A stretch of 64,000 bases of DNA from Streptomyces sp. NBC_00572 (GCF_026341815.1 NZ_JAPENX010000001.1:4340001-4404000), one strand, 5' to 3'. Positions 40,867-49,763 are shown, counted from the stretch's first letter. Notes: generated by a model not told the origin, from the sequence alone. Made by a program: numbers and translations.

Positions 40867-41844
40867 ATGCAGCCCCGAAACATGTCCATGAGCGGCGTCG
40901 TCGACCTCGCCGCGGTGAAGGCGGCCGGAGAGGCCAAGGCGAAGGCGGAGCAGACGCGCGCCGAAACCGCCCGGCAGGGTGGCACCGCCGCCGTGCCCCC
41001 GTCCGCCCTGGTGATCGACGTAGACGAGGCCGGCTTCGAGCGCGAGGTGCTCCAGCGCTCCGCCGAGGTCCCGGTCGTCCTCGACTTCTGGGCCGAGTGG
41101 TGCGAGCCCTGCAAGCAGCTCGGCCCCCTCCTGGAGCGGCTCGCCGTCGAGTACAACGGCCGCTTCCTGCTCGCGAAGATCGACGTCGACGCCAACCAGA
41201 TGCTGATGCAGCAGTTCGGCATCCAGGGAATTCCGGCCGTTTTCGCGGTGGTCGCCGGTCAGGCGTTGCCGCTCTTCCAGGGCGCCGTGCCCGAGGCCCA
41301 GATCCGCGAGACCCTCGACCAGCTGATCCAGATCGGCGAGGAGCGCTTCGGTCTGACCGGCATCGTCGTCGACGCCGACGCCGAGGGTCCCCACGGCGGT
41401 GCGGCCGAGGCCGCGCCCCGCGTGGGCCCGTACGACGCGCTCCTCGAAGCGGCCATGTCCGCGCTCGACGCCGGTGATCTGGCCGGCGCCGTCCAGGCGT
41501 ACAAGAACGTGCTCGCCGACGACCCGGCCCACCCGGAGGCCAAGCTCGGTCTGGCCCAGGCCGAACTCCTCACCCGGGTGCAGGACCTGGACCCGGCCGC
41601 CGTCCGCAAGGCCGCCGCCGACGGCCCGGCCGACGTCACCGCGCAGATCGCCGCCGCCGACCTCGATCTGGTGGGCGGTCATGTGCAGGACGCCTTCGGG
41701 CGGCTCGTCGAGACCGTGCGCCGCACGGTGGGCGAGGACCGGGACGCGGCGCGACTGCGGCTCCTGGAGCTGTTCGAGGTGATCGGCTCCGACGACCCGC
41801 GGGTGACGGCGGCCCGGCAGGCCCTGGCCCGGGTGCTGTTCTAG
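40867..41844 (+). CDS. Thioredoxin-TPR protein (YbbN/CnoX-like)
   Basis: The 325-residue protein has an N-terminal thioredoxin fold (about 47-160) with WAEWCEPCK, so both redox cysteines C79 and C82 are present. A linker follows and then a TPR-like helical domain (about 190-325) with ALDAGDLAGAVQAYKNVLADDPAHPEA. E. coli CnoX (YbbN) has this build and protects unfolded proteins from oxidation. The CEPC motif suggests active redox chemistry, unlike E. coli YbbN, which lacks CxxC. The ATG at 40867 follows GGAGG; earlier in-frame ATGs extend an unrelated N-terminus. It probably works in the cytoplasm. Confidence 0.9.
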   Translation: MQPRNMSMSGVVDLAAVKAAGEAKAKAEQTRAETARQGGTAAVPPSALVIDVDEAGFEREVLQRSAEVPVVLDFWAEWCEPCKQLGPLLERLAVEYNGRFLLAKIDVDANQMLMQQFGIQGIPAVFAVVAGQALPLFQGAVPEAQIRETLDQLIQIGEERFGLTGIVVDADAEGPHGGAAEAAPRVGPYDALLEAAMSALDAGDLAGAVQAYKNVLADDPAHPEAKLGLAQAELLTRVQDLDPAAVRKAAADGPADVTAQIAAADLDLVGGHVQDAFGRLVETVRRTVGEDRDAARLRLLELFEVIGSDDPRVTAARQALARVLF

Positions 41845-41896
41845 CCCCGCCGACAGCGCCTGATCGTTCGGCGATTTGGCAACAGAGCGACAAAAC

Positions 41897-41934
41897 GCGG
41901 CCGCGCTTTACCAAAACTTGGTAATCGCGGCCGC
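41897..41934 (+). terminator. Terminator after the thioredoxin-TPR gene
   Basis: GCGGCCGCG and CGCGGCCGC form the base of a long stem that continues through TTACCAA/TTGGTAA with one bulge and an AAC loop. It starts 52 nt after the stop. Confidence 0.7.
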
Positions 41935-41936
41935 TG

Positions 41937-41949
41937 TTACTTGCAGTAA
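41937..41949. promoter_or_regulatory. TTACT-N3-AGTAA inverted repeat
   Basis: TTACT (41937-41941) and AGTAA (41945-41949) flank TGC. It shares half-sites with the repeat at 42064, suggesting a common regulator upstream of the DUF6230 operon. Confidence 0.35.
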
Positions 41950-42063
41950 ATCGAACCTGCGATTCTGTCCGCATTCTTCCGATGATCTGCTGATATTGGA
42001 CGTCACTCGACCGCACCCTGAGTGTCCGGTCGGCCCCGCCCCGCCATGACGCGGTTATCCACC

Positions 42064-42081
42064 CGTTACTAGCCAGTAACG
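42064..42081. promoter_or_regulatory. CGTTACT-N4-AGTAACG inverted repeat
   Basis: Perfect 7-nt arms flank AGCC, 354 nt before the DUF6230 start. The shared TTACT/AGTAA half-sites with 41937 support a dedicated operator. Confidence 0.5.
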
Positions 42082-42434
42082 AACCCCCTTGTGCGGGGGC
42101 CCGGAATGGACCAGCATCGGCGACGCTCGGTCCGAACCGCACCACCCCGGCAACCATCCGGGACGCGGGGAGGGTCCCCACCGGGCGGACCGGTGTTCCG
42201 GCACCGGTCATGGACAGGGGGGTTCCCGCTCTCATCGAACGGGGCCTGTCCAATCAGGTCGTGCGCCAATGCGCGGCCCATGGTTGTCGCTCGGGGGTGA
42301 TCGCCGGTGATTCGGACGCGCAACGCGCCGCCTGATGCCTCGGCGCTCTCCTTCCCGAGGACGTAGCTCTTCTCCCATCCCAGGACGGGCCCCGCGCCCT
42401 TCCGGAGATGTACGTCCGAGAAGGAGGAATTCTC

Positions 42435-43112
42435 ATGAAGTCCCAGGTTCGTGGCGGAACCAGATGGAAGCGGTTCGCCGTCGTCATGGTCCCGAGCGTG
42501 GCCGCGACGGCCGCGATCGGTGTCGGCCTGGCCCAGGGTGCGCTCGCCGCGTCCTTCAGCATCTCCGGCCAGGAATTCAAGGTTAAGGCGAAGAGCCTCG
42601 AGGGCTACGACTTCGTCCAGTACGGAAGCGTCGACGCCGGCAAGGACCTCGAGGGCAAGCCCTTCGCGGCCCCGGTCGCCGTCTCCGGCTTCTCCAGGGC
42701 CTACATCACCGACATGTGCCAGTCGGTCGTGACGCCGAAGGTTCCCTTCATCGGTGACGTCACCCTGCAGCTGACCGCCGGCACCGAGGGCTCCAAGGAC
42801 CCGAACAAGCGTGTCTACGCCGAGGACATCTACCTCGACGTCTCCTCGCTGAAGTCGGACGCCGAGTTCAAGAAGATCGACATCGGCGTGGCCACGGGCG
42901 CGATGAACGCCGAGGACAAGAACAAGCCGGGCGTCGCGCCGGGCACGCCCTCGGACAGGGTCAACCTGAACGGCTTCGCCCAGCGCGCCCAGCAGGCGAA
43001 CCTCAACAACGTCGAGCAGAAGGCCTGGGCGACCACGGCCGCGACGTTCAAGCTCCCCAACCTGAGCCTGTCCCTGCACCGGGGCACCTCGAAGGAGTGC
43101 TTCCAGGACTGA
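42435..43112 (+). CDS. Secreted DUF6230 protein
   Basis: The 225-residue protein has a signal peptide (basic MKSQVRGGTRWKR, hydrophobic core, cleavage probably after ALA at about 37-39). The mature part is beta-rich with FSISGQEFKVKAKSLEGYDFVQYG and two cysteines that could pair. It fits DUF6230, earlier mislabelled cholesterol esterase; I see no esterase GxSxG motif. The start follows a textbook AAGGAGG. It leads the exported operon with DUF6114 and the Thr/Pro-rich protein, and an attenuator-like hairpin follows, so it is probably the most highly expressed of the three. Confidence 0.85.
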   Translation: MKSQVRGGTRWKRFAVVMVPSVAATAAIGVGLAQGALAASFSISGQEFKVKAKSLEGYDFVQYGSVDAGKDLEGKPFAAPVAVSGFSRAYITDMCQSVVTPKVPFIGDVTLQLTAGTEGSKDPNKRVYAEDIYLDVSSLKSDAEFKKIDIGVATGAMNAEDKNKPGVAPGTPSDRVNLNGFAQRAQQANLNNVEQKAWATTAATFKLPNLSLSLHRGTSKECFQD

Positions 43113-43122
43113 CCCGGTCCTT

Positions 43123-43152
43123 GGGTGCGGGCCACTCCGGCGGCCCGCACCC
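43123..43152 (+). terminator. Hairpin between DUF6230 and DUF6114 genes (possible attenuator)
   Basis: GGGTGCGGGCC and GGCCCGCACCC form a perfect 11-bp stem with an 8-nt loop, 10 nt after the DUF6230 stop. Without a strong T-tract it may give partial termination and lower expression of the downstream genes. Confidence 0.6.
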
Positions 43153-43217
43153 TCTCCGGGGTTCGTCCCCACCTCTCCACCCTTTCTCAGCAACACCGCT
43201 TCCAGGGAGCTGTTTCC

Positions 43218-43793
43218 ATGAGCGCCGAGACCCCTGCCTCCCGCGGAGTCCCCAAGAAGGAGAACCGGTTCAAGGTCTGGCGGCAGACCCGGCCCTTCTG
43301 GGCGGGACTGTTCACGATCATCGGTGGTGTGCCGATCGCCTACCTCCCGTACGGGGACATGCGGCTCGGCAACGTCACCCTCGCCATGAAGACGACCGCC
43401 GGATCCGCCGCGCTCATCATCGGAGCGCTGCTCATCACGCTCGGATTCACGATGTGGTTCCAGTCCATCGTGCGGGTCTTCGCGGGCATCGCGACCATCG
43501 TCCTCGGGCTGGTGTCCATCCCGGTGTCGAACTTCGGTGGTCTGGGCGTCGGGTTCTTGTTCGCCCTGATCGGAGGCGGCATGTCCGTCGCCTGGGCACC
43601 TGCCCCACCGGTCGAGGAGACCGCCGCGGTGGAGCACGACGGTGAGCCGGAGGCCTCGGAGGAGGCCACGTACTCGCACGAGTTCGAGACCGAGGCCCTG
43701 TACGCCGCCGGCGTCCCGGAGCAGCGCGAGGCGGAGCACCACGCCACCGAAACGACGATCGACGCCAACGGCGGGAGGAACAGTGCGGGGTGA
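43218..43793 (+). CDS. DUF6114 membrane protein
   Basis: The 191-residue protein has about four membrane helices (30-145) and a Glu/Ala-rich cytoplasmic or extracellular tail. Recognisable segments are WRQTRPFWAGLFTIIGGVPIAYLPYG and VRVFAGIATIVLGLVSIPVSNFGG. The start follows GGGAGC. Its 3' end overlaps the next gene by 11 nt. It is the likely membrane partner of the two secreted proteins that flank it. Function unknown. Confidence 0.85.
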   Translation: MSAETPASRGVPKKENRFKVWRQTRPFWAGLFTIIGGVPIAYLPYGDMRLGNVTLAMKTTAGSAALIIGALLITLGFTMWFQSIVRVFAGIATIVLGLVSIPVSNFGGLGVGFLFALIGGGMSVAWAPAPPVEETAAVEHDGEPEASEEATYSHEFETEALYAAGVPEQREAEHHATETTIDANGGRNSAG

Positions 43794-45105
43794 CGAGACT
43801 CAGTCGGCGCTCGCGAAGGGTGGCCCGCGGCACGCGGCCCCACGCAAGTCGCTGCTGAACAGGATCCAGGGCCCTGCGGGCAAGGCCATGGCGCTGGCCG
43901 CCATGCCGACCGCGGTGCTCGTGGGCATGGGCCTCACGCCCAAGATCGCCCTCGCCGACGACAAGGACTTCCCCTACGCGGCCGGCCCCTGTGTGACGCG
44001 CTCCGACGAGCCGACGCCGGAGGCCACGGAGACGAAGAAGCCGGCCGAGACGGCGAAGCCGACCGCCACCGCGACGCCTTCGGCGACCGCGACGGCCACG
44101 CCGTCCGCCACCGCGACCCCGTCCGCCACCGCGACCCCGACGCCGACCGCGACGGAGACCGGGCAGGCGACCACTCAGCGGACGCAGGAGCAGGCGAAGA
44201 CCACCGCCGCGCCGACCGCGACGCCGACGCCGTCGGCCACACCCACGCCGACGAAGTCGAAGAACCCGCTCGACCCGCTGGGCGTGGGCGACGCGCTCAA
44301 GGACCTGTTCGACGGCCCGGACCCGGAGCCGACGGTGACGCCCACGACGGCGGCCCCGACGACCCAGGCACCCGCCCCGAGCACGTCGACGACGGCCCCC
44401 GCCGACAAGCCGGAGACCGCCGACGAGCCGGACGCGAGCACCGCGCCCAAGTCGACCACGGCACCGAAGCCGACCACCGACCCGGCCGCCGAGAAGACCA
44501 AGGCCGCGATCCGTGAGGCGGCCGAGAAGGCCGGTGTCGAGGTCAAGGAGCTGCCGGAGAGCGCCAAGGGCCTCGAAGCCAACAAGGACGAGGACATACC
44601 CGAGGGCGCCAAGCCCCACTTCCCCTGCCCCGAGCGCGACGACGCCGCGCTGGCGGCGGCCGACCTGGAGCCCGGCATCCCGCTGCTCCCGGACGAGTCG
44701 TGGCGCCTGGAGAGCTCGAAGCTCACCCTCAGCGGCCTGAAGTACCACGGCATCGTCGAGGTGAAGACCTACGGCGGCAAGATCAAGAAGGTGCTGAAGT
44801 TCACCGCGTCGTCGGTGGAGATCGACAACCTGCACCAGCTGACGGAGCACTCCGACGGGCTCACGGCCCACGTCCGCTCCAAGAAGGGCTCGACTTCGAC
44901 CATCACCGACGGCACGGTGACGATGTACACGGAGGAGCTGAAGGGCAACCTCATCGGTCTCATCCCGATCACCTTCAGCGCCGAGTCCCCGCCTCCGGTC
45001 GACCTCCCGTGGGTGTTCTTCACCAACGTGAAGCTCAAGCAGGCCGGCCAGTTCGGCGGCACGCTCCGGGTCCCGGGCCTCCACAACACGATCGAGCCCA
45101 ACTGA
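43783..45105 (+). CDS. Secreted Thr/Ala/Pro-rich protein with C-terminal beta-domain
   Basis: The 440-residue protein has a signal peptide after a basic start, cleaved probably after PKIALA (about residue 55). A long low-complexity Thr/Pro/Ala stalk follows (about 70-245) with repeated TATPSATATP-type units, then a folded C-terminal domain (about 290-440). In that domain, SWRLESSKLTLSGLKYHGIVEV resembles the DUF6230 beta pattern. It reads like a surface stalk carrying a beta-domain. The GTG at 43783 has GGGAGGAA upstream and overlaps the DUF6114 gene by 11 nt. Function unknown. Confidence 0.85.
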   Translation: MRGDETQSALAKGGPRHAAPRKSLLNRIQGPAGKAMALAAMPTAVLVGMGLTPKIALADDKDFPYAAGPCVTRSDEPTPEATETKKPAETAKPTATATPSATATATPSATATPSATATPTPTATETGQATTQRTQEQAKTTAAPTATPTPSATPTPTKSKNPLDPLGVGDALKDLFDGPDPEPTVTPTTAAPTTQAPAPSTSTTAPADKPETADEPDASTAPKSTTAPKPTTDPAAEKTKAAIREAAEKAGVEVKELPESAKGLEANKDEDIPEGAKPHFPCPERDDAALAAADLEPGIPLLPDESWRLESSKLTLSGLKYHGIVEVKTYGGKIKKVLKFTASSVEIDNLHQLTEHSDGLTAHVRSKKGSTSTITDGTVTMYTEELKGNLIGLIPITFSAESPPPVDLPWVFFTNVKLKQAGQFGGTLRVPGLHNTIEPN

Positions 45106-45124
45106 CTCCCTGAACCCTGTCACG

Positions 45125-45162
45125 CGACGGCCTCCCCGCCCTTCCGGGCGGGGAGGCCGTCG
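45125..45162. terminator. Strong bidirectional terminator after the DUF6230 operon
   Basis: A perfect 17-bp stem (45125-45141 with 45146-45162, arm start CGACGGCCTC) with a TTCC loop lies 19 nt after the operon and 19 nt before the convergent immunity candidate stop. It can act in both directions. Confidence 0.85.
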
Positions 45163-45181
45163 TTCGTGTCGTACCGGTGCG

Positions 45182-45673
45182 TCAGCCGAGCGACTCGGTC
45201 GCCGTGCGCCTGATGCGCTTGGTGCGGCCCGACTCGGCCAGGAGTCGGAGGACCGCCCCGTCGGACACCTCGGCGGCGATCCGCAGCTGGAGCCAGTCGC
45301 TCCAGTCGGCGACCGACCCGGCGTCAGGCGCAGGGGCCGCCCCGGACCGGAGGTCCTCCAGGACGCCCAGCTCACGCGCCCGGCGCTCACTGAAGGCGCG
45401 CACCGAGGGGGAGAGGGCCTCGACCCAGACGTTCCGGTCGGCGCGGGGCACCCTTTCCAGGGCGTCGCCGACGACTCCGGACGCGAGTGCGCCGTCCGAT
45501 TCGGCGACGACCGCGGCCAGCAGGCCGGGCCGTGCCGCGTCGGACGCGAGGGCGGCCCGGTACAGCTCCCAGCGGGCGTGACCGTCGGTCACGTCGGTCA
45601 CTGTCGTGCCGAGCCGGTCCTCAAGACCGCGCAGCGCTTCCCGCAGTTCCGGGGAGACGTCAGCATCCGCCAT
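45182..45673 (-). CDS. Putative immunity protein of the DUF4160 toxin-like gene
   Basis: The 163-residue acidic protein has no signal peptide and a repeated helical pattern (ARWELYRAALASDAARPGLLAAVVAES; WLQLRIAAEVSDGAVLRLLAES), which looks HEAT-like. It overlaps the 3' end of the large exported-protein gene by 14 nt (45660-45673), so it is translated from the same message. This order and overlap, plus a short helical protein, is the usual polymorphic toxin/immunity design. The family is not recognised. It could instead be an assembly factor. Confidence 0.65.
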   Translation of the reverse strand: MADADVSPELREALRGLEDRLGTTVTDVTDGHARWELYRAALASDAARPGLLAAVVAESDGALASGVVGDALERVPRADRNVWVEALSPSVRAFSERRARELGVLEDLRSGAAPAPDAGSVADWSDWLQLRIAAEVSDGAVLRLLAESGRTKRIRRTATESLG

Positions 45674-48600
45674 TGGCCTTGAACCTTTCCATGGCTGCTC
45701 GGATGTTCTCCCTGATGGTACGGATGTTGTTGTCGATGACGGCCTGCTGGAGCCGGGTCGGCGGCTTGTCGTTGAGGATCGGCTTGCCGTTCATGCCGAT
45801 CCGGACCTCCGCGCCCTTGCCCTGGACGTGGGCGTGCGCCGGGGCGTGGTCGTTGGAGTAGATCTGGATGGTGATGCCGGCCTCGTTCACGATCGTGCCG
45901 ACACCCGGGTACTTCGGGCTCGTCGCGGCCACGGCGGCGTGTGCCGTACCGGCCCCCGCCGGAGCGGCGCCGAACGCGGTGCCCGCACCTGGCGCGCCGG
46001 CGAACGACGCGGAGCGCGCGGACACGGGCTTGGGCTTGACCGGACAGGCCTTGCCCTTGCCCTGCTTGGCGTCATCGATGATCTTGCGGAACTTGTCGAG
46101 CTTCCGCTTGGCGATGACGGACTTCTCCAGGAAGCCGCCGATACCGCTGGCCACCCGGACGATCGCCTTGCCCACGGAGAGGACCTTGGAGACGGGCACG
46201 AGCTTCGCCAGCGTCCACAGGCAGCTCTCGATGTCACCCTTGGTGAAGCAGCGTTCCAGGTCGCGGTAGCCGATCTCCTCCAGGAGGATCTCGCCGCCGT
46301 TCTTGACGAGCCAGTCGAGGATGCCCTGGCCGGTCAGCGCCTTCGCCGCGCGGAAGGCCTCGACGCACTCCTCGCCGCACTCGCGACGCAGCAGCTCCTC
46401 CTCGTCGACCGTGAGGTCGGCACCGGCGTCGGAACCGTCGGCCTCGACGCGCTCCTCGATCGCCCGCTGCTCCTCCTCGCGTTCGACGGCCTCCGCCCGG
46501 TCAGCGGCCTTGTCCGCCTCCGTGGCGTCCTCCACCGCACGGGTGGCGGCGCCCTCGGCGGCGGTGGCGTCCTCCTCCGCCTTGGTGGCGGTGTTACGGG
46601 CGCTGCCGGCGTCCTGCTCGGCGGCGGACGCCGAGGAACGGGCAGAGGCGGCGTCGCGCTCGGCGGCGGTCGCCTCGCTGTCGGCGGCCATGGCCTCCGA
46701 CTCGGCGTCGCTCGCGGCGAACGACGCCTGCATGGCGTCGGCGCCGGCCTGCGCGTCGTACTCCTGCGCCTTGGCGTCCGCCTTCTTGGCCGCCTCCGCG
46801 GCCTTGGCGGCTTCCGCCGCCGAAGCGCGGGCCGCGGCCACGTGCTCCAGCGCCTTGGCCGCGTCGGCGGCAGCCGCTGCCGACGCCTGCGCCGCGATCT
46901 TGGCGTCACCCGCGGCCTTGTCCGCGAGCGCCTTGGCCTCGGCCGCGGCCTTCGCCGCCTCCTTCGCCTTGGCCTCCGCGGCGGCCGCCTGCTGCTCGGC
47001 GAGCGGCTTGGCGGTCTGGCCCACCAGGACCGCGAAAGCGGCCGAGATGTCCGTCTCGCGGTACGGGCTGCCCACCGCGATGGCCTCGTCGGCGGCCGTG
47101 GTCACGGCACGGGCCGCGTCACGGGCACCGGCGGCCGACTGCCCGGCCGCGAAGGCGAAACCGGCAGTCTTGGCGGCCCAGGCCGCCGTCTCGGCGGCCT
47201 CGGCCTTCGCCGCGGTCGCCTCCTGGCGGGCCTTGATGGCCGCGGCCTGGGCCTTCTTGGCCTCCGCCTCCGCCTCACGGGCGTTGGCCTTGGCGTCGGC
47301 GGCGGCGTCGATGGCCTCGGCAGCCGCCGCGTGGGCGGTGGCCGCGGCCGCGTTGGTGGTCAGGTAGGCCGACCACGCGTTGTCGGCCGCCGCGCGGGAA
47401 CGCGAGGCCGCCGCTGCCGAACGGGTGGCGGCGGCACGGGCGTTGACCGCCGCGGTGGACGCCTCGTTGGCGGCGGTCCGGGCCCGGCCGGCCGCGTCCG
47501 TCGCGTCGTTGGCGGCGGCACGGGCCGCGGTCGCGGCCTGCCGCGCCTCGCCGGCGTCGGTGGTGCCCTCGGAGGCTGCGGCGGCGGCTTCGAGCGCCGC
47601 GGCCCGCGAGGCCTTCGCGTCCTTGTTCCGCTCCGCGGCTTCGGCGGTCGAGCGCGCGATGGCGGCCCGGCCCTCGGCGGCTTCGGCCGCCTCGCGCTCG
47701 GCGGCCGCGGTGGCCGCGGACCCCTCGGCGGAGGTACGAGCCCGCCCGGCGGCCTCACGTTCGGTCTGCGCACGCGTCTCGGCCGCGGCTGCCTTCTCCC
47801 GCTCGCGGGTCGCGGTGGCCCGCTCCCGGGCCGCGTTCGCCTTCTCGGCCTCCGCGATGGCGCGCTGACGCTTGGCCTCGGCCGCACCGGCCTTGGCCGT
47901 CTGCTCGGCGGCCTCCGCGGTGGCCTGTGCCTGCTTCGCCCTGGTCGCGTTGGCGGCGGCTTCCTTCGCCTGCGCCTCGGCGGCCAGCATGGCGGCCTTG
48001 GCCTGGGCGGCGGCCTCCTGGGCGGCGGCCCTGCGGAACTCGGTGGCGAGGGCGTGGGCCTGGGTCTGGCTCAGCGAGTAGAGCGCGCCGCTGTCGGCGG
48101 CGGTGGCTTTGGCCGCGTTGGACGCGGTCAGGGCGGTCTTGGCGGCGGCCTGCGTGGCGGCGTAGGAGGCCTTCGCCACCTGCACCGACTGCTGCGCGTA
48201 CATCAGACCGCGGCCGCGCGGCAGCTTCGCCGCGTCGGCGATCGCCCACGCGGAGGCCTGCTGGGCGGCGGCCTTGTCCGAGGCCGTCTTGGCACGGGTC
48301 ACGGCGGCGTTGGCCAGCGGAACCTGGGCGGCCGCGGCGGCGCGGGCCGTGCTCAGGTCGGCGGCCGCCTTGGTGAACTCGGCCGGCTTGGGGTAGCTGG
48401 CCCAGCTCTTCTTGTCGGACCAGTACTTCTGCCAGTAGAGGATCTGGTCGGCGTGCCAGGCCTGCCGGATCGACTCCAGCATGGCGTCGGTGGCGGTCCG
48501 CAGCTCCTTGGCGGCCGCCGCCTCGGCGGTGACGATCTCCTTGCGCTGCGCGGCCTGGGACGCGTACTCCGCCTCCCACTCCGTGTGGGCCTGGAGGACC

Positions 48601-49454
48601 ACCAGGGACATCGCCCGGTAGTGGTCGATGGGGTTCTCGCTGTCACAGCCGGCCCAGGCCAGCTTCAGCGCCTCCACCTCGTTCCGGAACTCCGGGGAGT
48701 CCGGTACGGGCGCCGTCTTCGGGAATCCGCCGAAGCGCAGGAAGTCGGCGATGTCACGGGCCGAGCTGCTCCGGGTGGCTCCGTAGCCGACGAGCGTCTG
48801 ACCCGCCACGAACTTGTACTGGGACGCCCAGAAGTCCTCGGTGGCCAGGCCGTCGAAGAGCTCCTTGGCCTTGTCGACGGCGGCCGGGCCCGGCTGGGGC
48901 GTCGGGTCGACGAAGGACTGGTGGTACAGGTTGCGCTGCGTCTCGACGGTGAAGGTGAGGATGTCCTTGCCGAAGTCCGGCATGTAGTACCCACGGCCCT
49001 GCGAGAAACTCAGGGAGGCGTAGGTCTTGTTGATCTCGTTGATCTTGTCCTGGCGCGCCCGGTAGGCCTGGGCGTAGGCCTGGCCCGCGTCGACGTCGTT
49101 CTTCTGGGCGAGGATCGACGGCTCGTAGTTCCAGTACATCGCGGCCTGGCGCAGCGTCGCGGGCGGGCCGGACAGGTCCTTGTTGGCCAGCGCCTTCAGC
49201 TCCGGGCCTCCGTAGTGGACGGCGCCGGAGACGAGGCACCGGTCCTTCCGCTCCGTCGCGCCGAGGCTGATGCGGAGGGTCCGCAGCCAGGGGTCGGTGG
49301 GGTTGTCCCCCGGTTCGTCGGCCGCCGCGGGGGCGGCGGTCACGAGGCCGCCCAGGAGGGCGGCCGCCGTCGTGAGGACGATGCCCGATGTCCATCGTCT
49401 CGCCGGTCCGGCGCGCAGGGAGCGCCGCCTGCCCGGCAGTTTCGTCTTTCGCAC
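45660..49454 (-). CDS. Large secreted Ala-rich coiled-coil protein with DUF4160-like C-terminal domain (polymorphic-toxin-like)
   Basis: The 1264-residue protein has a long twin-basic signal region (PGRRRSLRAGPARRW, core TTAAALLGGL, cleavage after APAAA near residue 46). An N-terminal globular part (about 47-310) contains ADFLRFGGFP, ALF-like. A very long Ala/Glu coiled coil follows (about 320-1040), then a charged and Cys-containing region. The last 85 residues end in a DUF4160-like domain: QIYSNDHAPAHAHVQGKGAEVRI. DUF4160 is a toxin/antitoxin-associated family. The GTG at 49454 gives a proper signal peptide; an ATG at 49514 is possible. The overlapping downstream gene suits an immunity factor. 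Confidence 0.75.
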   Translation of the reverse strand: MRKTKLPGRRRSLRAGPARRWTSGIVLTTAAALLGGLVTAAPAAADEPGDNPTDPWLRTLRISLGATERKDRCLVSGAVHYGGPELKALANKDLSGPPATLRQAAMYWNYEPSILAQKNDVDAGQAYAQAYRARQDKINEINKTYASLSFSQGRGYYMPDFGKDILTFTVETQRNLYHQSFVDPTPQPGPAAVDKAKELFDGLATEDFWASQYKFVAGQTLVGYGATRSSSARDIADFLRFGGFPKTAPVPDSPEFRNEVEALKLAWAGCDSENPIDHYRAMSLVVLQAHTEWEAEYASQAAQRKEIVTAEAAAAKELRTATDAMLESIRQAWHADQILYWQKYWSDKKSWASYPKPAEFTKAAADLSTARAAAAAQVPLANAAVTRAKTASDKAAAQQASAWAIADAAKLPRGRGLMYAQQSVQVAKASYAATQAAAKTALTASNAAKATAADSGALYSLSQTQAHALATEFRRAAAQEAAAQAKAAMLAAEAQAKEAAANATRAKQAQATAEAAEQTAKAGAAEAKRQRAIAEAEKANAARERATATREREKAAAAETRAQTEREAAGRARTSAEGSAATAAAEREAAEAAEGRAAIARSTAEAAERNKDAKASRAAALEAAAAASEGTTDAGEARQAATAARAAANDATDAAGRARTAANEASTAAVNARAAATRSAAAASRSRAAADNAWSAYLTTNAAAATAHAAAAEAIDAAADAKANAREAEAEAKKAQAAAIKARQEATAAKAEAAETAAWAAKTAGFAFAAGQSAAGARDAARAVTTAADEAIAVGSPYRETDISAAFAVLVGQTAKPLAEQQAAAAEAKAKEAAKAAAEAKALADKAAGDAKIAAQASAAAAADAAKALEHVAAARASAAEAAKAAEAAKKADAKAQEYDAQAGADAMQASFAASDAESEAMAADSEATAAERDAASARSSASAAEQDAGSARNTATKAEEDATAAEGAATRAVEDATEADKAADRAEAVEREEEQRAIEERVEADGSDAGADLTVDEEELLRRECGEECVEAFRAAKALTGQGILDWLVKNGGEILLEEIGYRDLERCFTKGDIESCLWTLAKLVPVSKVLSVGKAIVRVASGIGGFLEKSVIAKRKLDKFRKIIDDAKQGKGKACPVKPKPVSARSASFAGAPGAGTAFGAAPAGAGTAHAAVAATSPKYPGVGTIVNEAGITIQIYSNDHAPAHAHVQGKGAEVRIGMNGKPILNDKPPTRLQQAVIDNNIRTIRENIRAAMERFKANGGC

Positions 49455-49463
49455 TTCACAGCC

Positions 49464-49476
49464 TGTCGTATCGACA
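49464..49476. promoter_or_regulatory. TGTCG/CGACA inverted repeat near the toxin-like gene start
   Basis: TGTCG and CGACA flank TAT, 10-22 nt upstream of the GTG at 49454. If the upstream ATG is used the element is coding. Weak. Confidence 0.2.
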
Positions 49477-49694
49477 ACTCGGTCTGCCCGGGTGGAAGGA
49501 AGCACGAAGAACACCCCGTCGCGTATGCGCCGGGGTGGGTCTCGTCGGTCTGTCTGGTCCCTCGAAGGTGCCGCTGGTCAGTGCGGTTCCTTCGGATGCG
49601 CGTGGTCGCACGCGCGCGGTTCCCCCGCCTTCCCCCCGAAGGCGTAATGATCATGGCACGCCGAACGGCGTTGCGAAAGGGAGATTACTCTCGG

Positions 49695-49742
49695 TACGGC
49701 AACGGGCCGCACCTTCCGCGGAAGGTGCGGCCCGTTGCCGTA
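49695..49742 (-). terminator. Strong terminator after pyk
   Basis: A perfect 23-bp stem (49695-49717 with 49720-49742, arm start TACGGCAACGGG) with a GC turn lies 21 nt past the pyk stop on the minus strand. Confidence 0.88.
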
Positions 49743-49763
49743 AATCCTTGTGTCCGGGGGGAC

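Larger units (their letters stand above)
41845..42434. other. 590-bp intergenic region before the DUF6230 operon
   Basis: The gap holds the terminator at 41897, two TTACT/AGTAA inverted repeats at 41937 and 42064, and the AAGGAGG ribosome-binding site at 42421. The rest shows no supported gene; short open frames there have poor codon bias. Confidence 0.65.
49455..49763. other. 309-bp gap between pyk and the toxin-like gene
   Basis: The gap holds the pyk terminator at 49695-49742 and the promoter region of the toxin-like gene. I see no further supported gene. Confidence 0.55.

Noticed and set aside
42435..43112. Cholesterol esterase
   Set aside because: Homologues have carried this label, but no GxSxG or alpha/beta-hydrolase pattern is present.
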